A DNA stretch of 64,000 nucleotides from Symsagittifera roscoffensis (lineage: Eukaryota > Xenacoelomorpha > Acoela > Convolutidae), in contig NC_087070.1 of NCBI RefSeq assembly GCF_963678635.1, positions 38,390,600 to 38,454,599 of the forward strand. The letters are read 5' to 3'. The notes beneath the pieces are model-generated. The model was given only the letters and a program-made list of their open reading frames with translations, had not been told where the DNA came from and searched no databases. A program made the translations under genes and the position numbers. Shown one piece after another: positions 1-10,947 of the stretch. Each line of letters opens with the position of its first letter. Positions within the stretch are counted from its first letter, which is position 1.

Positions 1-200
1 TCAACCATCACCAGGTATGTTTTCCGGTGTCATCAGGTAAAACTTTTTAAATCAGATAATAATGTGCTTTGCTTGGGAACCAAATTTTTGCTCTGAATGG
101 CGGAAAAAAGATTTTTACTACCAACGTCTTTGAGGTCGTTCAGAGCACTTTTTGGATGCCCACGAGAATATTGAATTTATTTGATTATTCAGTTTCTATG
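1..200. other. AT-rich flank, no gene seen
   Basis: No convincing open frame, splice pair or repeat is visible. The sequence leads directly into the minisatellite that follows. Confidence 0.5.
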
Positions 201-540
201 TCGCGCCAAATATGGTTCTTTGTTAATCATATGTAGCGCCATATATGTTTCCATGGTATCCATACGTCGCGCCATGCATGGTACCATAGTAACCATACGT
301 CGCGCCATGCATGATACCATAGTACCCATACATTGCAAGCTTCCATGGTGACATATAATTTATCAACCGCCCTAGTAAAAGTATCAATATTGTCCAATTT
401 GAAGTCCCCCATACTTTAAAAAAAGTGGAATCATACGTCGCGTCATGCATGGAAAATGTGTTATTTTAACATAAAAATACGTCGGCAATTTTCCATGGCT
501 TCCATGGAACCATGCATGGTGCGACGCATGGTTGCACATT
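201..540. repeat. Degenerate minisatellite with CGTCGCGCCATGCATGG core
   Basis: A motif close to CGTCGCGCCATGCATGG, followed by an ACCATAGTA-like stretch, recurs at about 203, 233, 264, 297, 435, 481 and 515. The clearest neighbours are about 33 bp apart. ATGCATGG, CCATGCATGG and TTCCATGGAA make the motif strongly palindromic, so the array can pair with itself. Copies at both edges are degraded, which suggests an old array. Open frames across it on the minus strand are low-complexity translations of the repeat and are not treated as genes. Confidence 0.75.
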
Positions 541-975
541 TTGGTCAACCCGGGTAGATTTCAATCAAAAATTCAAATTTTTTTTTGCTTTTATTGAAGT
601 TTAAGCAAAGTTAGCAAAACATGTAATTTGCGTTGACTTGCCCTAGTATCTGCAAAATTTTTTAAAACAGCCATAAAATGAGTTTGTGATTATAAATCCT
701 GCCAAATTTGTTCAGGTGTGGATAAAACCCTGTAAAAATGAAACATCCTCAGAATTTTGAAGCCAAAACTGCTTGATTGCCAAAAAACAGAATCAAAAAT
801 GTGCAAAGTTCTTAGTTTACGCGTTTATAAGCGAGAAATGGAGGATATCAATTCTTACTTTTTTTTTACTCGTTGGCCACAAAAAATAAAACAGTAATTA
901 TTCCGACAAACTTTTTTTCAGGTCCCTGGTCTTAATCCGCGTTCAAACTAAAGCTTGCATGTCTGCAAAATATAA
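541..975. other. AT-rich spacer, nothing recognised
   Basis: I see no gene, RNA or repeat that I can support between the minisatellite and the first hairpin-ended element. Confidence 0.5.
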
Positions 976-1468
976 CGAGATTGCTCGTATCAGGGCGAAG
1001 CCCTAAATGTTCCGACTGCCTTTTAAGGTTTTTTGAGCAGCAGTAATACATAAAAAAATTAAAGGAAATAAAATAAAATGAAAAATTTTTTTTTTCCAAA
1101 ATTTGAAATTTTTATGTAAATCATCCCTCCACACGCCATATAAAGTATAAAAAGATAGATTTCGTTCCTTGTAACAAATCAATTACGGAAAATAAGCGTC
1201 GTTCAACCAATTTGGGAGGATTTATAAGACGGATTAAATCTTGCTTATGCGTTAATTGTCCCAAATTGGTCAAAATGGCCGAAATGGCATTCTTTAAACT
1301 CTCATAACTTTACAAAAAATGATCACAGGTGAAATATCTTTTCAAATTTAAGCTCAGGACAAGCATACCTTTTGAATGATATAAAGAAATTTCGTCAAAA
1401 ATGGCTAGTTAAAAAGTCGAAATTTGTCTGAAGAAAAAAACCCACCGCTAGAACAAATATTCCGATTG
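976..1468 (-). mobile_element. Helentron-like non-autonomous element, minus copy
   Basis: This copy begins with the diagnostic end read in reverse: a GCTCGTATC stretch, the hairpin CAGGGCGAAGCCCTA and ATGTTCCGACTGCC. It continues with the reverse complements of the family's internal landmarks: the cell around GCGTTAATTGTCCCAAATTGG, TGATCACAGGTGAAATAT, and the AAATTTGTCTGAAGAAAAAAA block. It stops near AATATTCC, so the far tip is missing or diverged. It carries no coding capacity. It lies head to head with the next copy. Confidence 0.65.
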
Positions 1469-1799
1469 GGAATATGAGCAATCACTAAGCAAATTATTCT
1501 CCTTTTCACATAAATCAAGTTACACCCCGATCTGTGATGAATTGAACTGAAACTGCCCGCCAGGCAAATCATGAAACGTTGATGAAAATTGTGAAAAGGG
1601 TTCAGAAAAAACTCCAATTTCTATACTTTTTCATGGGCATAAAGATTCAATTCTCAACCATAGTTGAGTATTGTGCTAGAAATTTTATACGATTCAAAAC
1701 TATTTTAAACTTAAAATATCATGTTTGCCGAGTTTTAAAATAGTCAACACAACGCCCATATTTGTGGAGTGGTTCTTTTCTCCATTAAAATTTCAGTTT
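1469..1799. other. Spacer between two oppositely oriented elements
   Basis: This stretch of about 330 bp has no gene that I can support. It could be the original target sequence or a third, unrecognised insertion. Confidence 0.4.
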
Positions 1800-2176
1800 T
1801 TGTTCCAACTCTCGTAACAAAAGTAACTGAACATTTGTTGTCGGGGTGGGATTTTTTTCTTCAGACAAATTTCGACTTTTTAACCAGCCATTTTTAACTA
1901 GCCACAAATTCAAAAGGTATTGTTGTCCTGAGCCTAATTTTGAAACGATATTTTACTTGTGATCATTTTTCATAAAATTATGTGGGTGTAAAGATTGCCA
2001 TTTTGGCCAAATTGGGCAATTAACTCGCGATATATTTCGCGCTTTTAATTTCTCACGTTTTAGAAAAAAAATGCATTTATTTTATTAGATTTAAATTTTT
2101 TAATGTTATTACTGCTTCATAAGCCATAAAAGGTAGTCGGAACATTCAGGGCTTCGCCCCGGTACGAGCAGTCTTG
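1800..2176 (+). mobile_element. Helentron-like non-autonomous element, plus copy
   Basis: The left tip is TGTTCCAACTCTCGTAAC, followed by the TCGGGGTGGG and TTCTTCAGACAAATTTCGAC blocks. The right tip is a TCGGAACATT motif, the hairpin CAGGGCTTCGCCCCG and a GAGCAGTCTTG end. The central GCGTAAGCGGAG part present in other copies is missing, so this is an internal deletion derivative. Confidence 0.7.
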
Positions 2177-2662
2177 TTTAATTTATCACTTATTTTCACG
2201 GATTTTGTTAACTGTATCCCCCCTTTTGGACCTTGTTAAATATCCCTCCAATGCATGTAAAATTTTTGACACGCCTTTCTGTATAAAATAAGCATTTAAA
2301 AAATGTCAAACATTAATTGTGTGTTCATTTTGGCGCGTTCGTATTTGTATTACTGACTTTTTATATAATACCTACATAAAAATTTTCAAATAATTATATT
2401 TTCTGAGAATTGTTTTTAGTTATTGAAAAAGTCGCAGCCAAAGTTGCATTTCTGAAAATCGAAATAGGGGGGAAATAGCTAACACGATCAAATTTGACTA
2501 TATTGTTCAAAAGTATGTTTTTCCCGAGTTCACAAATATTCAATATGCATCTTTCCGCTTGTCTCAATCCATCTTGGAGTCGTTTTTAATTCTGATTATT
2601 TTACAGACAACGCTACGCGGTAATATATAAATGGAACACTAGACCGAATTAGTTTTCCCAAT
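2177..2662. other. No gene; TATA-like box near its end
   Basis: The sequence is AT-rich without a supported feature, except a TAATATATAAATGG stretch at about 2621-2634. That lies about 30 bp before the ATG of the candidate mini-gene and could serve as its core promoter. Confidence 0.35.
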
Positions 2663-3225
2663 ATGATCCAATCAATCATCCTTTTAATTTTGGGCCAGGG
2701 TCTGATATCCATCAGACTTTATACGAAAGTCAGATAAATTACAACTGGAAAAAAGTCACACTCGATATAAAACATAAAATCACAATTGGATAATAAAATC
2801 AACCAAAGCAGTATATTCCAAGAAAAATTTCACATCTTATACTTGAAAAACTAAAAAATAAAAGCTATAAAAGCGATAAGAGTTTTGTAATTTTTGCCCA
2901 AACCAAAAGGTTACTTTTTAAAAAAATTCCATTTACTTGAGCTTTCAGGTATTTTCTATAGCAGTCTAATTATCGAAAGCAATGCTGAAATTAGGTGAGC
3001 AAGCCAAAACCTAGCTAACTGTAGCTAAAACTTCTGATTACTTAGTCAAAAATTTGCATCGAATTGTATTTTGAGCTCAAGAAATTAATTCCCGAGAAAC
3101 TCCCTTTTTTGCTAAATTGCCATAAACCTCAAAAGTTTCCTAAATTAATTAAACGTAAATTGCCATTTTATCTCAAAAGTTTCAAGTTTTTTTTTAGTTC
3201 CATGAATGATAAAATTTTGGAATAA
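2663..3225 (+). CDS. Speculative three-exon mini-gene, 36-residue peptide
   Basis: Three short pieces have matching splice phases: 2663-2699, 2949-2994 and 3198-3225. The first encodes MIQSIILLILGQ, which looks like the start of a signal peptide. The middle exon is bounded by an acceptor GCTTTCAG and a donor AG|GTGAGC and is open in one frame (IFYSSLIIESNAEI). The third follows a TTTTTTTTTAG acceptor and ends SMNDKILE-stop. The first donor (GG|GTCTGA) is weak. A TATA-like box lies about 30 bp upstream. Such chains can arise by chance in AT-rich DNA, and I recognise no family. Confidence 0.17.
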
Positions 3226-4524
3226 ATTGTTGAGAAAGTCTTTGAAAAATGACTCGTATGTTTAATGAAATTTTTTCAAAACTGAATAAATTTAAAATCC
3301 TGAAGTTTTGCCACCTATTGATCTGTTTTGAAAGATAATTTAAAAATTACGTCACACACTTTGCGCTATTCGTGCCTTAATAAAATTTTCATTGGTAACT
3401 GTTTTCAGCAAATTAAAACTCAACAATCGATAAAACTCAACCAAAACTTCTGCTCCATTGTTAATTTTTTTTGTTCTACATCAACGTACATCATATTTCT
3501 TTTATGTTTTGAATTTTCCTATACCAATTCATAAAAAAAAACAGTTTTACGTTCAGTTTTGATCTTACTTTGTTCAATTGTTTCATCAAATTTTTTCTAC
3601 CATCACTCAAAAATTGTATTTTAATCCCGTTTCTTTTATATAATTCTAGACATTCTCGATTGGAATTCAACAAGCGGTTATTTTCAATTTACTCCCCAAA
3701 AACGTAAAAGAAAAAAATATTTACCAAAACAAAATATATAAATCTCTGCATCGTATCACAATTTATTAAAACATTAATTTTAATTGATTTCTTTTGTTAG
3801 ATTTCAAAAAGAAGAAACGCTGAACAGATTGCTCAAAATCTACATTAATTATCAGTTTTTTGAAGATTCCTCTGAACTAAAAACTGAAATTTTTGTGGAG
3901 AAAAAACTCCTGCTGAACCTGCAGAAAAAAACTGGCTAATCGTGCGTGTATCATTCAATGTTTTTACTTTTGTTGTTTCAAGTTGTATTTCCGATAAAAA
4001 AAGTGGTTGCTGAATGCCTTGATCAGCTGGAAATGATCAAAGATAATTGTTTTTAGGCTCAAAAATTCTTTCAAAAACCTGTGCGCGAGAAAAAGTATCC
4101 ATCTTCGCAGCTACTATTAGCTAAATTATATCTGGAACTTTTAAAAAATGAACCTTTAAATTTACATTTTACATTAAAAAATGTATACTTGCAATTGGAT
4201 GTAGTTTCTCTAACGTTCCGAGCACAGGTCTCAATTTTTTGAAGTTGATTTTCAAAGAAAAAAAAAGCTACATTGAACCAGTAAAAAATTTTTGGATTTC
4301 CAATTATGCAGCATTCGTTTCCTGGAATCTAAGTTCTAAAAAAGTATAATTACCTAACTAATTAACTAACTATGAAACTATACCAAAACAGCTATTTTTA
4401 GTAGCAACCACACAAACAAAATATTATAGCGACTGTCCCAATGTGCTCAATATGGATGTTCGGTGGTCTTTTTTGTCCACTATATTCTGATTAATTTAAC
4501 TGCTAAGCAGCATCTTGAAGAAAA
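3226..4524. other. AT-rich region without a supported gene
   Basis: Only short, low-complexity open frames occur here, on both strands. I found no transposon end or paired splice sites that I would defend. Confidence 0.45.
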
Positions 4525-5046
4525 TCAAATCAAATAATAGAATGTAGTGCTTTTGAAACTCCTCCACAGGAAGTTTTCAAAAGCTTTCGTTGAATTGTAT
4601 TTGTTCAGTTGTTGTAACATAAAGGAGAAAATGAAAACGTGTATCGAATAAAAAAGAATGCCCACGACCCTCAGAATTCCAAATGGAAATGCTGATACAT
4701 GAAAGATTTGCATGTAATATTCCACACCTAATGGCATCCTAATAAATTCCCAAATCTGTAAAAATTCTATATTCAAAACAGCTAAACTTATGATGAAAAT
4801 TGTTTCTTTTTTGCTTTTAGGCAGAAAAAAAAAGATTAAAAGTCGAACAATGCATATTTTTGATGTAAATATCATTATATATAGCAAAACAATAAGTTGG
4901 TGACATGACCAAGAGTGCATGATCTGGGCGGTTTGGTACAGCAAAACCCTAAATATTTCATTTTTGTGAGGTTGATTTAAACGATCCAACAGAGTCATGT
5001 ATGATTGCATGAAATCCAAGAATTTTAGAGATGGCAAAAAACTCAT
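4525..5046 (-). CDS. Candidate multi-pass membrane protein, 173 codons
   Basis: This is the longest open frame outside the retroelement in an AT-rich background where stops are frequent, so chance is a poor but not impossible explanation. The N-terminal third is polar and amphipathic. Three hydrophobic stretches follow, roughly residues 50-76, 82-103 and 115-145, and a short basic C-terminus with FLWRSFK. The frame stays open about 17 codons upstream of the chosen ATG, ending at a stop near 5097. The ATG was taken because it is the first in frame. No family is recognised; a nematode chemoreceptor fragment or a four-helix protein are possibilities only. It stands alone, with no flanking gene on the same strand within 2 kb. 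Confidence 0.4.
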   Translation of the reverse strand: MSFLPSLKFLDFMQSYMTLLDRLNQPHKNEIFRVLLYQTAQIMHSWSCHQLIVLLYIMIFTSKICIVRLLIFFFLPKSKKETIFIISLAVLNIEFLQIWEFIRMPLGVEYYMQIFHVSAFPFGILRVVGILFYSIHVFIFSFMLQQLNKYNSTKAFENFLWRSFKSTTFYYLI

Positions 5047-6039
5047 GCACCGTGAGTTCCCATGACCAATCAGTCCACGATCAGGAATGTTTTTAGTTCA
5101 TTTTTAGCAAACTGGTATCCAAACTTGCAAATTTAATTTAAAAAATTATATATTTCTTCTCCAAATGTTTGAGGGAACATCTATTCAAAAAAATTTGAAT
5201 TTCAACCAATTTCTGAACGTTCATTTGTCACTGTATGTTCGTTAAAAATTGCAGAATTACTTTTTTTCTCTATTCAGTTTTTTACACGAATGAAAAGTTG
5301 TAAGCCAAGGTTATTGCCTGTCTATTCTCAACTTCTTTAATTCTTGATTAATTGTAAATTATAAATAATTCCAGCTGAACCATCTTCGAACCAAAAACTC
5401 AATGATTGTTTAAATGCTATTTCACTTGCCAAAATTTGATTTTTTCTTCACTCTTCACAAATGATTAATTGCACAAGAAGAGAAAAAACACAGAAAAACT
5501 GTTGTGCAGAAAACTTGAAAGACATTGAAAAAGTTCTGAGCAAATCATGAACTGTGTGCAACATCCTGGCTCAATATTTCTTGAAAAAGTTCATTATACA
5601 CATAACTCAGAATATGAGCCTGACTTGTAGAAGAAAATTGGCTGCTACAATTTTGATAATGGTTGATTAGGAGAACATGGAAAAATTTCTTCAATTCTTA
5701 TACAAGATGCATTGTTAATTTTTTTAACAAGATGTAATAAAAAATTCAATAGTTTCAAAATTGAGTGAAAGTTTTCTAAAGTTCGTCAACAAGATGAGAA
5801 AAACTTTTCCCGATTTTTTTGAAATTGCACAAACCAATTAAAATTTAAAAACAAGACTGCAAAAAAAATCAGAAAACCAATTGCTGAAAACAAATCTTGT
5901 TACATTTTTTTGTACGGTTTCTTTGTTTTAGTCCTAAAATAAAAGAAGACACATTTTAGAAAAATTGATTCGTTTGTACAATTATGATTTTATATACATG
6001 AAAAAAATTCCAAAATACTAATTTACAAACCAAAAAAAT
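5047..6039. other. AT-rich region, nothing recognised
   Basis: There are no open frames of note, no transposon ends and no tandem structure. Confidence 0.45.
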
Positions 6040-6119
6040 TTGCAGCAGAGGTTTGCATATTCTCGAAAGAACGCAAAGCTGGTCTAGCTTGCATTGCTGG
6101 AGACTTTTCAGGAGATCGC

Positions 6120-6480
6120 TGATTGGAGCCGTATTTTCTCAAAATCCATCATCTTGGATACTGGTGTATGAACTTTCCGCGGATCTTATTTTTTTTCACA
6201 AAAACTAGCCCAGAGAGACTTGGAAAAATTTCAAGGAACGCCAGTCAACAGAAAACTTCAACTTCAAAGAAAAAATTAGATAAACCAAATATTTATACAA
6301 ATTTTTAGGTTTGTCATTGTTTGGATCAGTTTGAAACCAATTTGAGAAAACTGGGTTATTAGGTAAAATATTTAATTCACTTGGAAATCGAATAATTAAG
6401 ATCTGTTTTTGAAATTAGAAGTCAATCTAGTTTTTCATGATTTCAACTGCTTTGTTTTTTGGTTATGAAAGTTTTTTTCC
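6120..6480 (+). repeat. Dispersed family C repeat, diverged copy
   Basis: It matches the family order: an AACTTCAACTTC-AAAGAAAAAA stretch, then GAGAAAACTGGGTTATTAGG, an AAAATATTTAATTCACTTGGAAAT block and a TTTTGAAATTAGAAGTCAATC block. The family appears at least eight more times in the window and also inside the 1,066-bp satellite unit. It is non-coding. Confidence 0.5.
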
Positions 6481-7712
6481 TTCTAACAATTGACTAAAAC
6501 TAATATTTAAGGAAATCAAAAATCAAATGGCGAAAAAGTAATTTGAGCCGAGTTTTCCTGACAGGAAAAAAAACTATCACGACAATGAATAGAGTTTGCA
6601 TCATATGATGCTTGTTGAAGTCCCTTTGTATAATTTTAACAATATGCCCGAATTTTTTGGGAGATCCAACTGACCTAAAAGCAAACAAAGCACTTCAGTT
6701 TTGATCACATAGGTTTGGAGAAGATTTTTTAGATAGAATGATTTCAATTATTTCTTTTCTTTTCTGAATCTTTTTGATGTAATGGGGCATCTGTAAAACT
6801 GTGTCTTGTGTTCAAAACTATCTAGTTTGTAATTGCTTTCGAAGAATTTTTCCGAGTGTTCTGATATCATTGTCAGTTGCATCGAATTCAAAGTTTTACT
6901 AGGATCCGTTTGGCTTGTTTTTTGTTGTCTACTGAATTTGCGCTGTTACAAGTAGTATGTTGAGAGTATTGTTTTTCAAAAGTTATCCATATGACTTTGA
7001 TTTATTTGTCTCTCAAAGTATTGATTTTTTTATGTGTCTGATTTATTACTTTCCTTATTTTGCCAAAAATGATAATTTGATAATTTTCTGAGGTATTTAA
7101 TTGTCGCTGAATAATTTTATTGCCCCTGCCTGAATTTTTTAAAGCTTGTTGAAGTTTTTTGTCCGATTTGGATTATGATAAAGCGGCAGCGATGATAAGC
7201 GGTATTGTTGGTGAGTTGGAGAATCTTTAATCAAAACTAGATTGCCATAGTTTTCACTGATGGATTACTTCTAGAAAAGCTTGATGAAAAATTCGGATGA
7301 AAAATAAAAAAAAGCTCAACCAAATATTAGAAAGTTGCGAATGCCGATTTCATGCTTTTAACATGATGACCAGAAACTCATAATTTTTTTACATGTTGCA
7401 AAATTGAAATTAATTTTTCTAACTCGGAGCGACAACATTTGTTTTTCAACAGTTGCCAAAAAATGGAAATTTTTAAGATGCAAAACACGTTATTTTAAAA
7501 AGATTAAAAAAACCGCTCTTTATGTGCTCTTTATTTTTTCAAAAAAGAGCACAAATCGTTATTGCTTTTTTAAAGAGACGCAAAAATTGTTTCAATTAAA
7601 AATTGTGAGTTGCGTTTCAAAAGAGTGATTGGTTTTACTCTCAAAAAATATATACATATGATCAGAAATTGAATTAATTAGAAAAGGTGAAAAATTACAA
7701 AAACATGAAAAT

Positions 7713-8036
7713 TCAAATATCAAAACATGCGCAACAAAGAGCTGTTGAAGAGCAGAGAGTTGCAAAATTTCGAAAGAACACGAATCTGGCATAGAGTCTG
7801 GGGACTTCTTGAGACGCTTCCTCTGTGGGCGATGGGTTCAAAGAATGCTCACATTTGTCGATTGTGATGGAGTTTTTAGGTAGTTCCGTTTCTTCCAAAG
7901 GAAACTGGAATACTTCAACTGTTTGGGAATCAAAATACCCATCCAGAAATTTGGGATAGTCCATCCCATAATATCCAGACACTTGTTGTATAAATTGATT
8001 TTTTACAAGTTGGTTCTCTTTGATAGGGATTTGCAT
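7713..8036 (-). pseudogene. Gene-like exon remnant in the tandem array (middle unit)
   Basis: A 107-codon open frame includes GYYGMDYPKFLDGYF, then FPLEETELPKNSIT, then PTEEASQEVPRLYARF. The last two blocks are echoed in the next unit at about 10,800-10,930, where PTEEASQGVTRLYARF lies in an open frame, so the ancestral sequence was probably translated. A GTTTCAG acceptor lies upstream at about 8073-8080, which also opens an alternative frame containing YQREPTCKK; that frame too is conserved in the next unit. Two competing frames and indels between units argue that both copies are decayed. No family is recognised. Confidence 0.4.
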
Positions 8037-8439
8037 TATATGGTACTTGTTGAAGTCGCTTCAGATTAGCTGAAACATGGGCCCGACTTAATTTATGGGA
8101 TCAGCCCACCTAGGAAAACACCGGAGATTGTTTTTTGCCTTTTGATCATCACGAAATTTTGTTTCAAAAAAATCCAGAGAGCGCTGATTATTGTTGTCCT
8201 AAACTACGAATTACATCTCATAGATTATTGAGTTTATATTGAAAGAAAAAAGATTCAATGAGAGATGCAGCAATTAATGCTAGTTGGCTAAAAAAAAACT
8301 TAAATAAAAATTAGTGATACCCTCTTTTTAGATAGGGTGATTTGAAATATTTCTTTTCTTTTGTGATCATGTTTGTTTTAATGGCATATTTCTAAGTTCT
8401 GGTATTCTAATCGAAACTATCTTTTCTGCTACTGCTTTT

Positions 8440-8952
8440 TGTTCCGACTTTCGCAACGAAAGTAACGGAATATTTGTGCTCGGGGTGGTTTTTTTTCTTC
8501 CAGACTAATTTCGAATTTTCAACTAGCAATTTTTGACAAAATTTTTTAAATCATTTAAAAGGGATTGTTGTCCTGAGCTCAAATTTGAAAAATGTTTCAC
8601 TTTCGATGACTTTTTGTAAACTATTAGCGTTTTAAAATTGCTATTTTCGGCCAATTTGGGACAATTAACGCGCGATATATTTCGCGCATTTAACGCGTAA
8701 GCGGAGTTTGAATCCGTCTTATAAATCGTTCCAAATTGGTTGAAAGAAGCTTTTTTGCCATAATTGATTTGTTACAGAGAGTGAAATTGATTCTTTTGTA
8801 GTTTATATGGCGTGTGGGATGATGAATTTTACAAACATTCTCAAATTTTAGGAGAAAAAAATTCATTTTATTTTAGTACAGTTAATTTATTTATGTTATT
8901 ACTGCTCCATTAACCTTGAAACGCTGTCAGAACCTTCAGGACATCGCCCTGA
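8440..8952 (+). mobile_element. Helentron-like non-autonomous element in the tandem array
   Basis: The left tip is GTTCCGACTTTCGCAACGAAAG, with a small hairpin, followed by TAACGGAATATTTGTGCTCGG. Internal landmarks are TTAACGCGCGATATATTTCGCG, the GCGTAAGCGGAG block and TATGGCGTGTGGG. The right hairpin region (CAGGACATCGCCCTGA) is diverged and the terminal GCAGTCTTG is lost. The neighbouring unit lacks this block at the same place (near 11,447), so it inserted after the array duplicated. Confidence 0.7.
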
Positions 8953-9092
8953 AGGTTTATATGGCGTGTGGGGAGTTGATAATCACAAAAAATGGCGTGT
9001 TGTTGTCTCAGTTTGCGCTGCTACATGCAGTATGTTAAAACTATTGCTTTTCACATCGTCTATTATTGATTATGATTAAATTGGCTCTCAAA

Positions 9093-9494
9093 CTAGGGAT
9101 TTGTTAATTGTTGGTAAGGGTATTGCGCTTTATTGAAAAAAAACTTCGAACTTGATTTCATCATTTTGCCAATAAGGACAGAAATTTGATATCTTTCTCC
9201 GGCATTTGATTGTTGCTTAAGTATTTGTTTGTCCTTGCTTGAAGCATTTTGAACTTGTTGATAAATTTTATTTCTGTGGTATTTTCGATTGTGGTATTTC
9301 CTGATTGAGAAAAAACGGTTTGATTTGATGTTGCTAACAGGTTGATTAAATTTGTACGTGTTCCAATCATGTGAAAAGTTTGATTTTTTAGGATCTTCCA
9401 TTTCGAGAAATACGTTCATTGTAAAAATGTCGAACGCTAATAAAATGAAAGCTAGTAAAGTTTTTGGATTTAAGCTGACCGGTAAAATTGTCAA
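9093..9494 (-). pseudogene. Signal-peptide-bearing gene remnant (middle unit)
   Basis: A 133-codon open frame starts with MTILPVSLNPKTLLAFILLA, which resembles a signal peptide or membrane anchor. A basic, Asn- and Lys-rich body follows. Comparison with the relative at 11618-11875 shows that the best conserved stretch (NKFKMLQART, then YLS and MP-K-IK) lies partly in a different frame here, so at least one copy has a frameshift. It lies upstream, in minus orientation, of the 7713-8036 remnant, with the transposon at 8440-8952 between them. It could have been one secreted protein gene; that is inference. Confidence 0.4.
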
Positions 9495-9530
9495 AAATAA
9501 AGCTCTAAAAATTGTTTCGATTTGAGATGT

Positions 9531-9870
9531 TTAATGTTGATTTTGCAAGTAACTAGGCTGCAATTGATTTCGTTCGGTTTGTTTTTTGTTGTCTACTGCA
9601 TTTGCGCTGTTACAAATTTTATGTTGAGAATATTGTTTTTCAAAAGGTTTCCCTTTTATTTTGATTAAATTGTCTCTCAAAGTTTTGATTTTGTCGATGT
9701 GTCTGATTTTAGTAAGTCTAAAGCGTTTCATCAAAAAAACCTTCGAAATCTGTTTCGTTATTTTGCCAAAATTGATAATTTGATATCTTTTCGGTGCATT
9801 TAATTGTCGCTGAAGAACTTTATTGTCCTTGCCTGAAACTTTTTAATCACGTTGAAATTTTTTGCGGTAT
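9531..9870 (-). pseudogene. Second, partial copy of the same remnant
   Basis: A 67-codon open frame contains LRDNLIKIKGKPFEKQYSQH, then NSANAVDNKKQ. Upstream of it, a stretch related to QARTIKFF-DN and KDIKLSILAK matches the neighbouring copies. The related stretch in the first unit near 6900-7150 has the same order (LRDK, FEKQYSQH, NSANSVDNKKQ) but contains in-frame stops. The conserved word order across four copies indicates former coding. The present state is decayed. Confidence 0.35.
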
Positions 9871-9887
9871 TTCCGATTTCGATTAAG

Positions 9888-10320
9888 ATAAGAGCGGTAG
9901 TGATGATGAGCGTTAGTGTTGGTGAGTTGGATAATCTATAGTCAGAACTAGATTGTCATAGTTTTCACTGATGGAATATATCTAGAAAAGCTTGATTAAA
10001 AGTTCGGATAAAAAATAAAAAAGCTCAAGCAAAATGTAGCAATTTGCGAGTGGCGATTTCATGCTTTTAACATGATGGCCAGAAACTTTAGCATGACGGC
10101 CAGATAAAAGCGGTAGTGACGATGAGCGGTAGTGTTGGTGAGTTGGAGAATCTATAACCAAAACTAGATTGTGATAGTTTTCACTGGTGGAATACTTTTT
10201 AAAAAGCTTGATGAAAAGTTCGGATGAAAAAAATAAAAGCTCAACCAAATTTTAGAAAGTTGCGAATGCCGATTTCATGCTTTTAACATGATAGCTAGAA
10301 ACTCATAATTTTTTCTACAG
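9888..10320. repeat. Internal direct duplication of about 215 bp
   Basis: AGCGGTAGTGATGATGAGCG at about 9894 and AGCGGTAGTGACGATGAGCG at about 10108 start two copies. Both run through GTTGGTGAGTTGGA, GTTTTCACTGRTGGAAT and CATGCTTTTAACATGAT. The matching stretch of the first unit (about 7170-7375) has it only once, so the duplication is specific to the middle unit. Confidence 0.75.
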
Positions 10321-10605
10321 GTTGAATAACTGAATTTAGTTTTTCTAACTCTGAGCGATAGCGTTTCCTTTTTTAACAGGAGCAAAAAAGTGAAAATTTT
10401 AAGGATGCAAATCACGTTATTTTTCAAAAGATTCAAAAAAATGATTTTTGTAAACGAAATAAAAAAACGTGGGAATTTTTATGAGATTGAAAAAATATTT
10501 AATTTTTTCCCCATCAAAGAACACAAATCGTTTTACTTTTTTTAAAGAGACACAAAAATTGTTTCAAATAAAAGTGTTGTGTTTTGTAAATTTGTGGATT
10601 TCTCT

Positions 10606-10947
10606 CTATGTCTCAAAAAAGTGATTGTTTTTTTTGCGAAAAAATATATACAAATGATCAGAAAATGAATAAGCTGGGAAAATTGAAAAATTACAAAATG
10701 AGAATTCAAACACCAAAACATACGTTACAAAGAGCTGTTGGAGAGCATAGAATTGGAAAATTGCGAAAAAACGCGAATAGCAAAATCTGGCATAGAGTCT
10801 GGTGACTCCTTGAGACGCTTCCTCTGTGGGGCAATGGGTTCGGACAAACTTCTCACATTCGTGAACTGTGATGGAATTTTTAGGGTAGTTCCGTTTCTTC
10901 CAAAGGAAACGGGAAGACTTCATTTTTTCGGGCACCAAAATTGACAT
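10606..10947 (-). pseudogene. Gene-like exon remnant in the tandem array (third unit)
   Basis: This relative of the 7713-8036 remnant has a 113-codon open frame with NYPKNSIT followed by PTEEASQGVTRLYARF. DNA similarity to the other copy is high over about 150 bp, but a one-base indel shifts the frame between NSIT and PTEEA in one of the two. The tail is hydrophobic and probably non-coding. It is either decayed or an exon whose true splice sites I cannot place. Confidence 0.35.
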
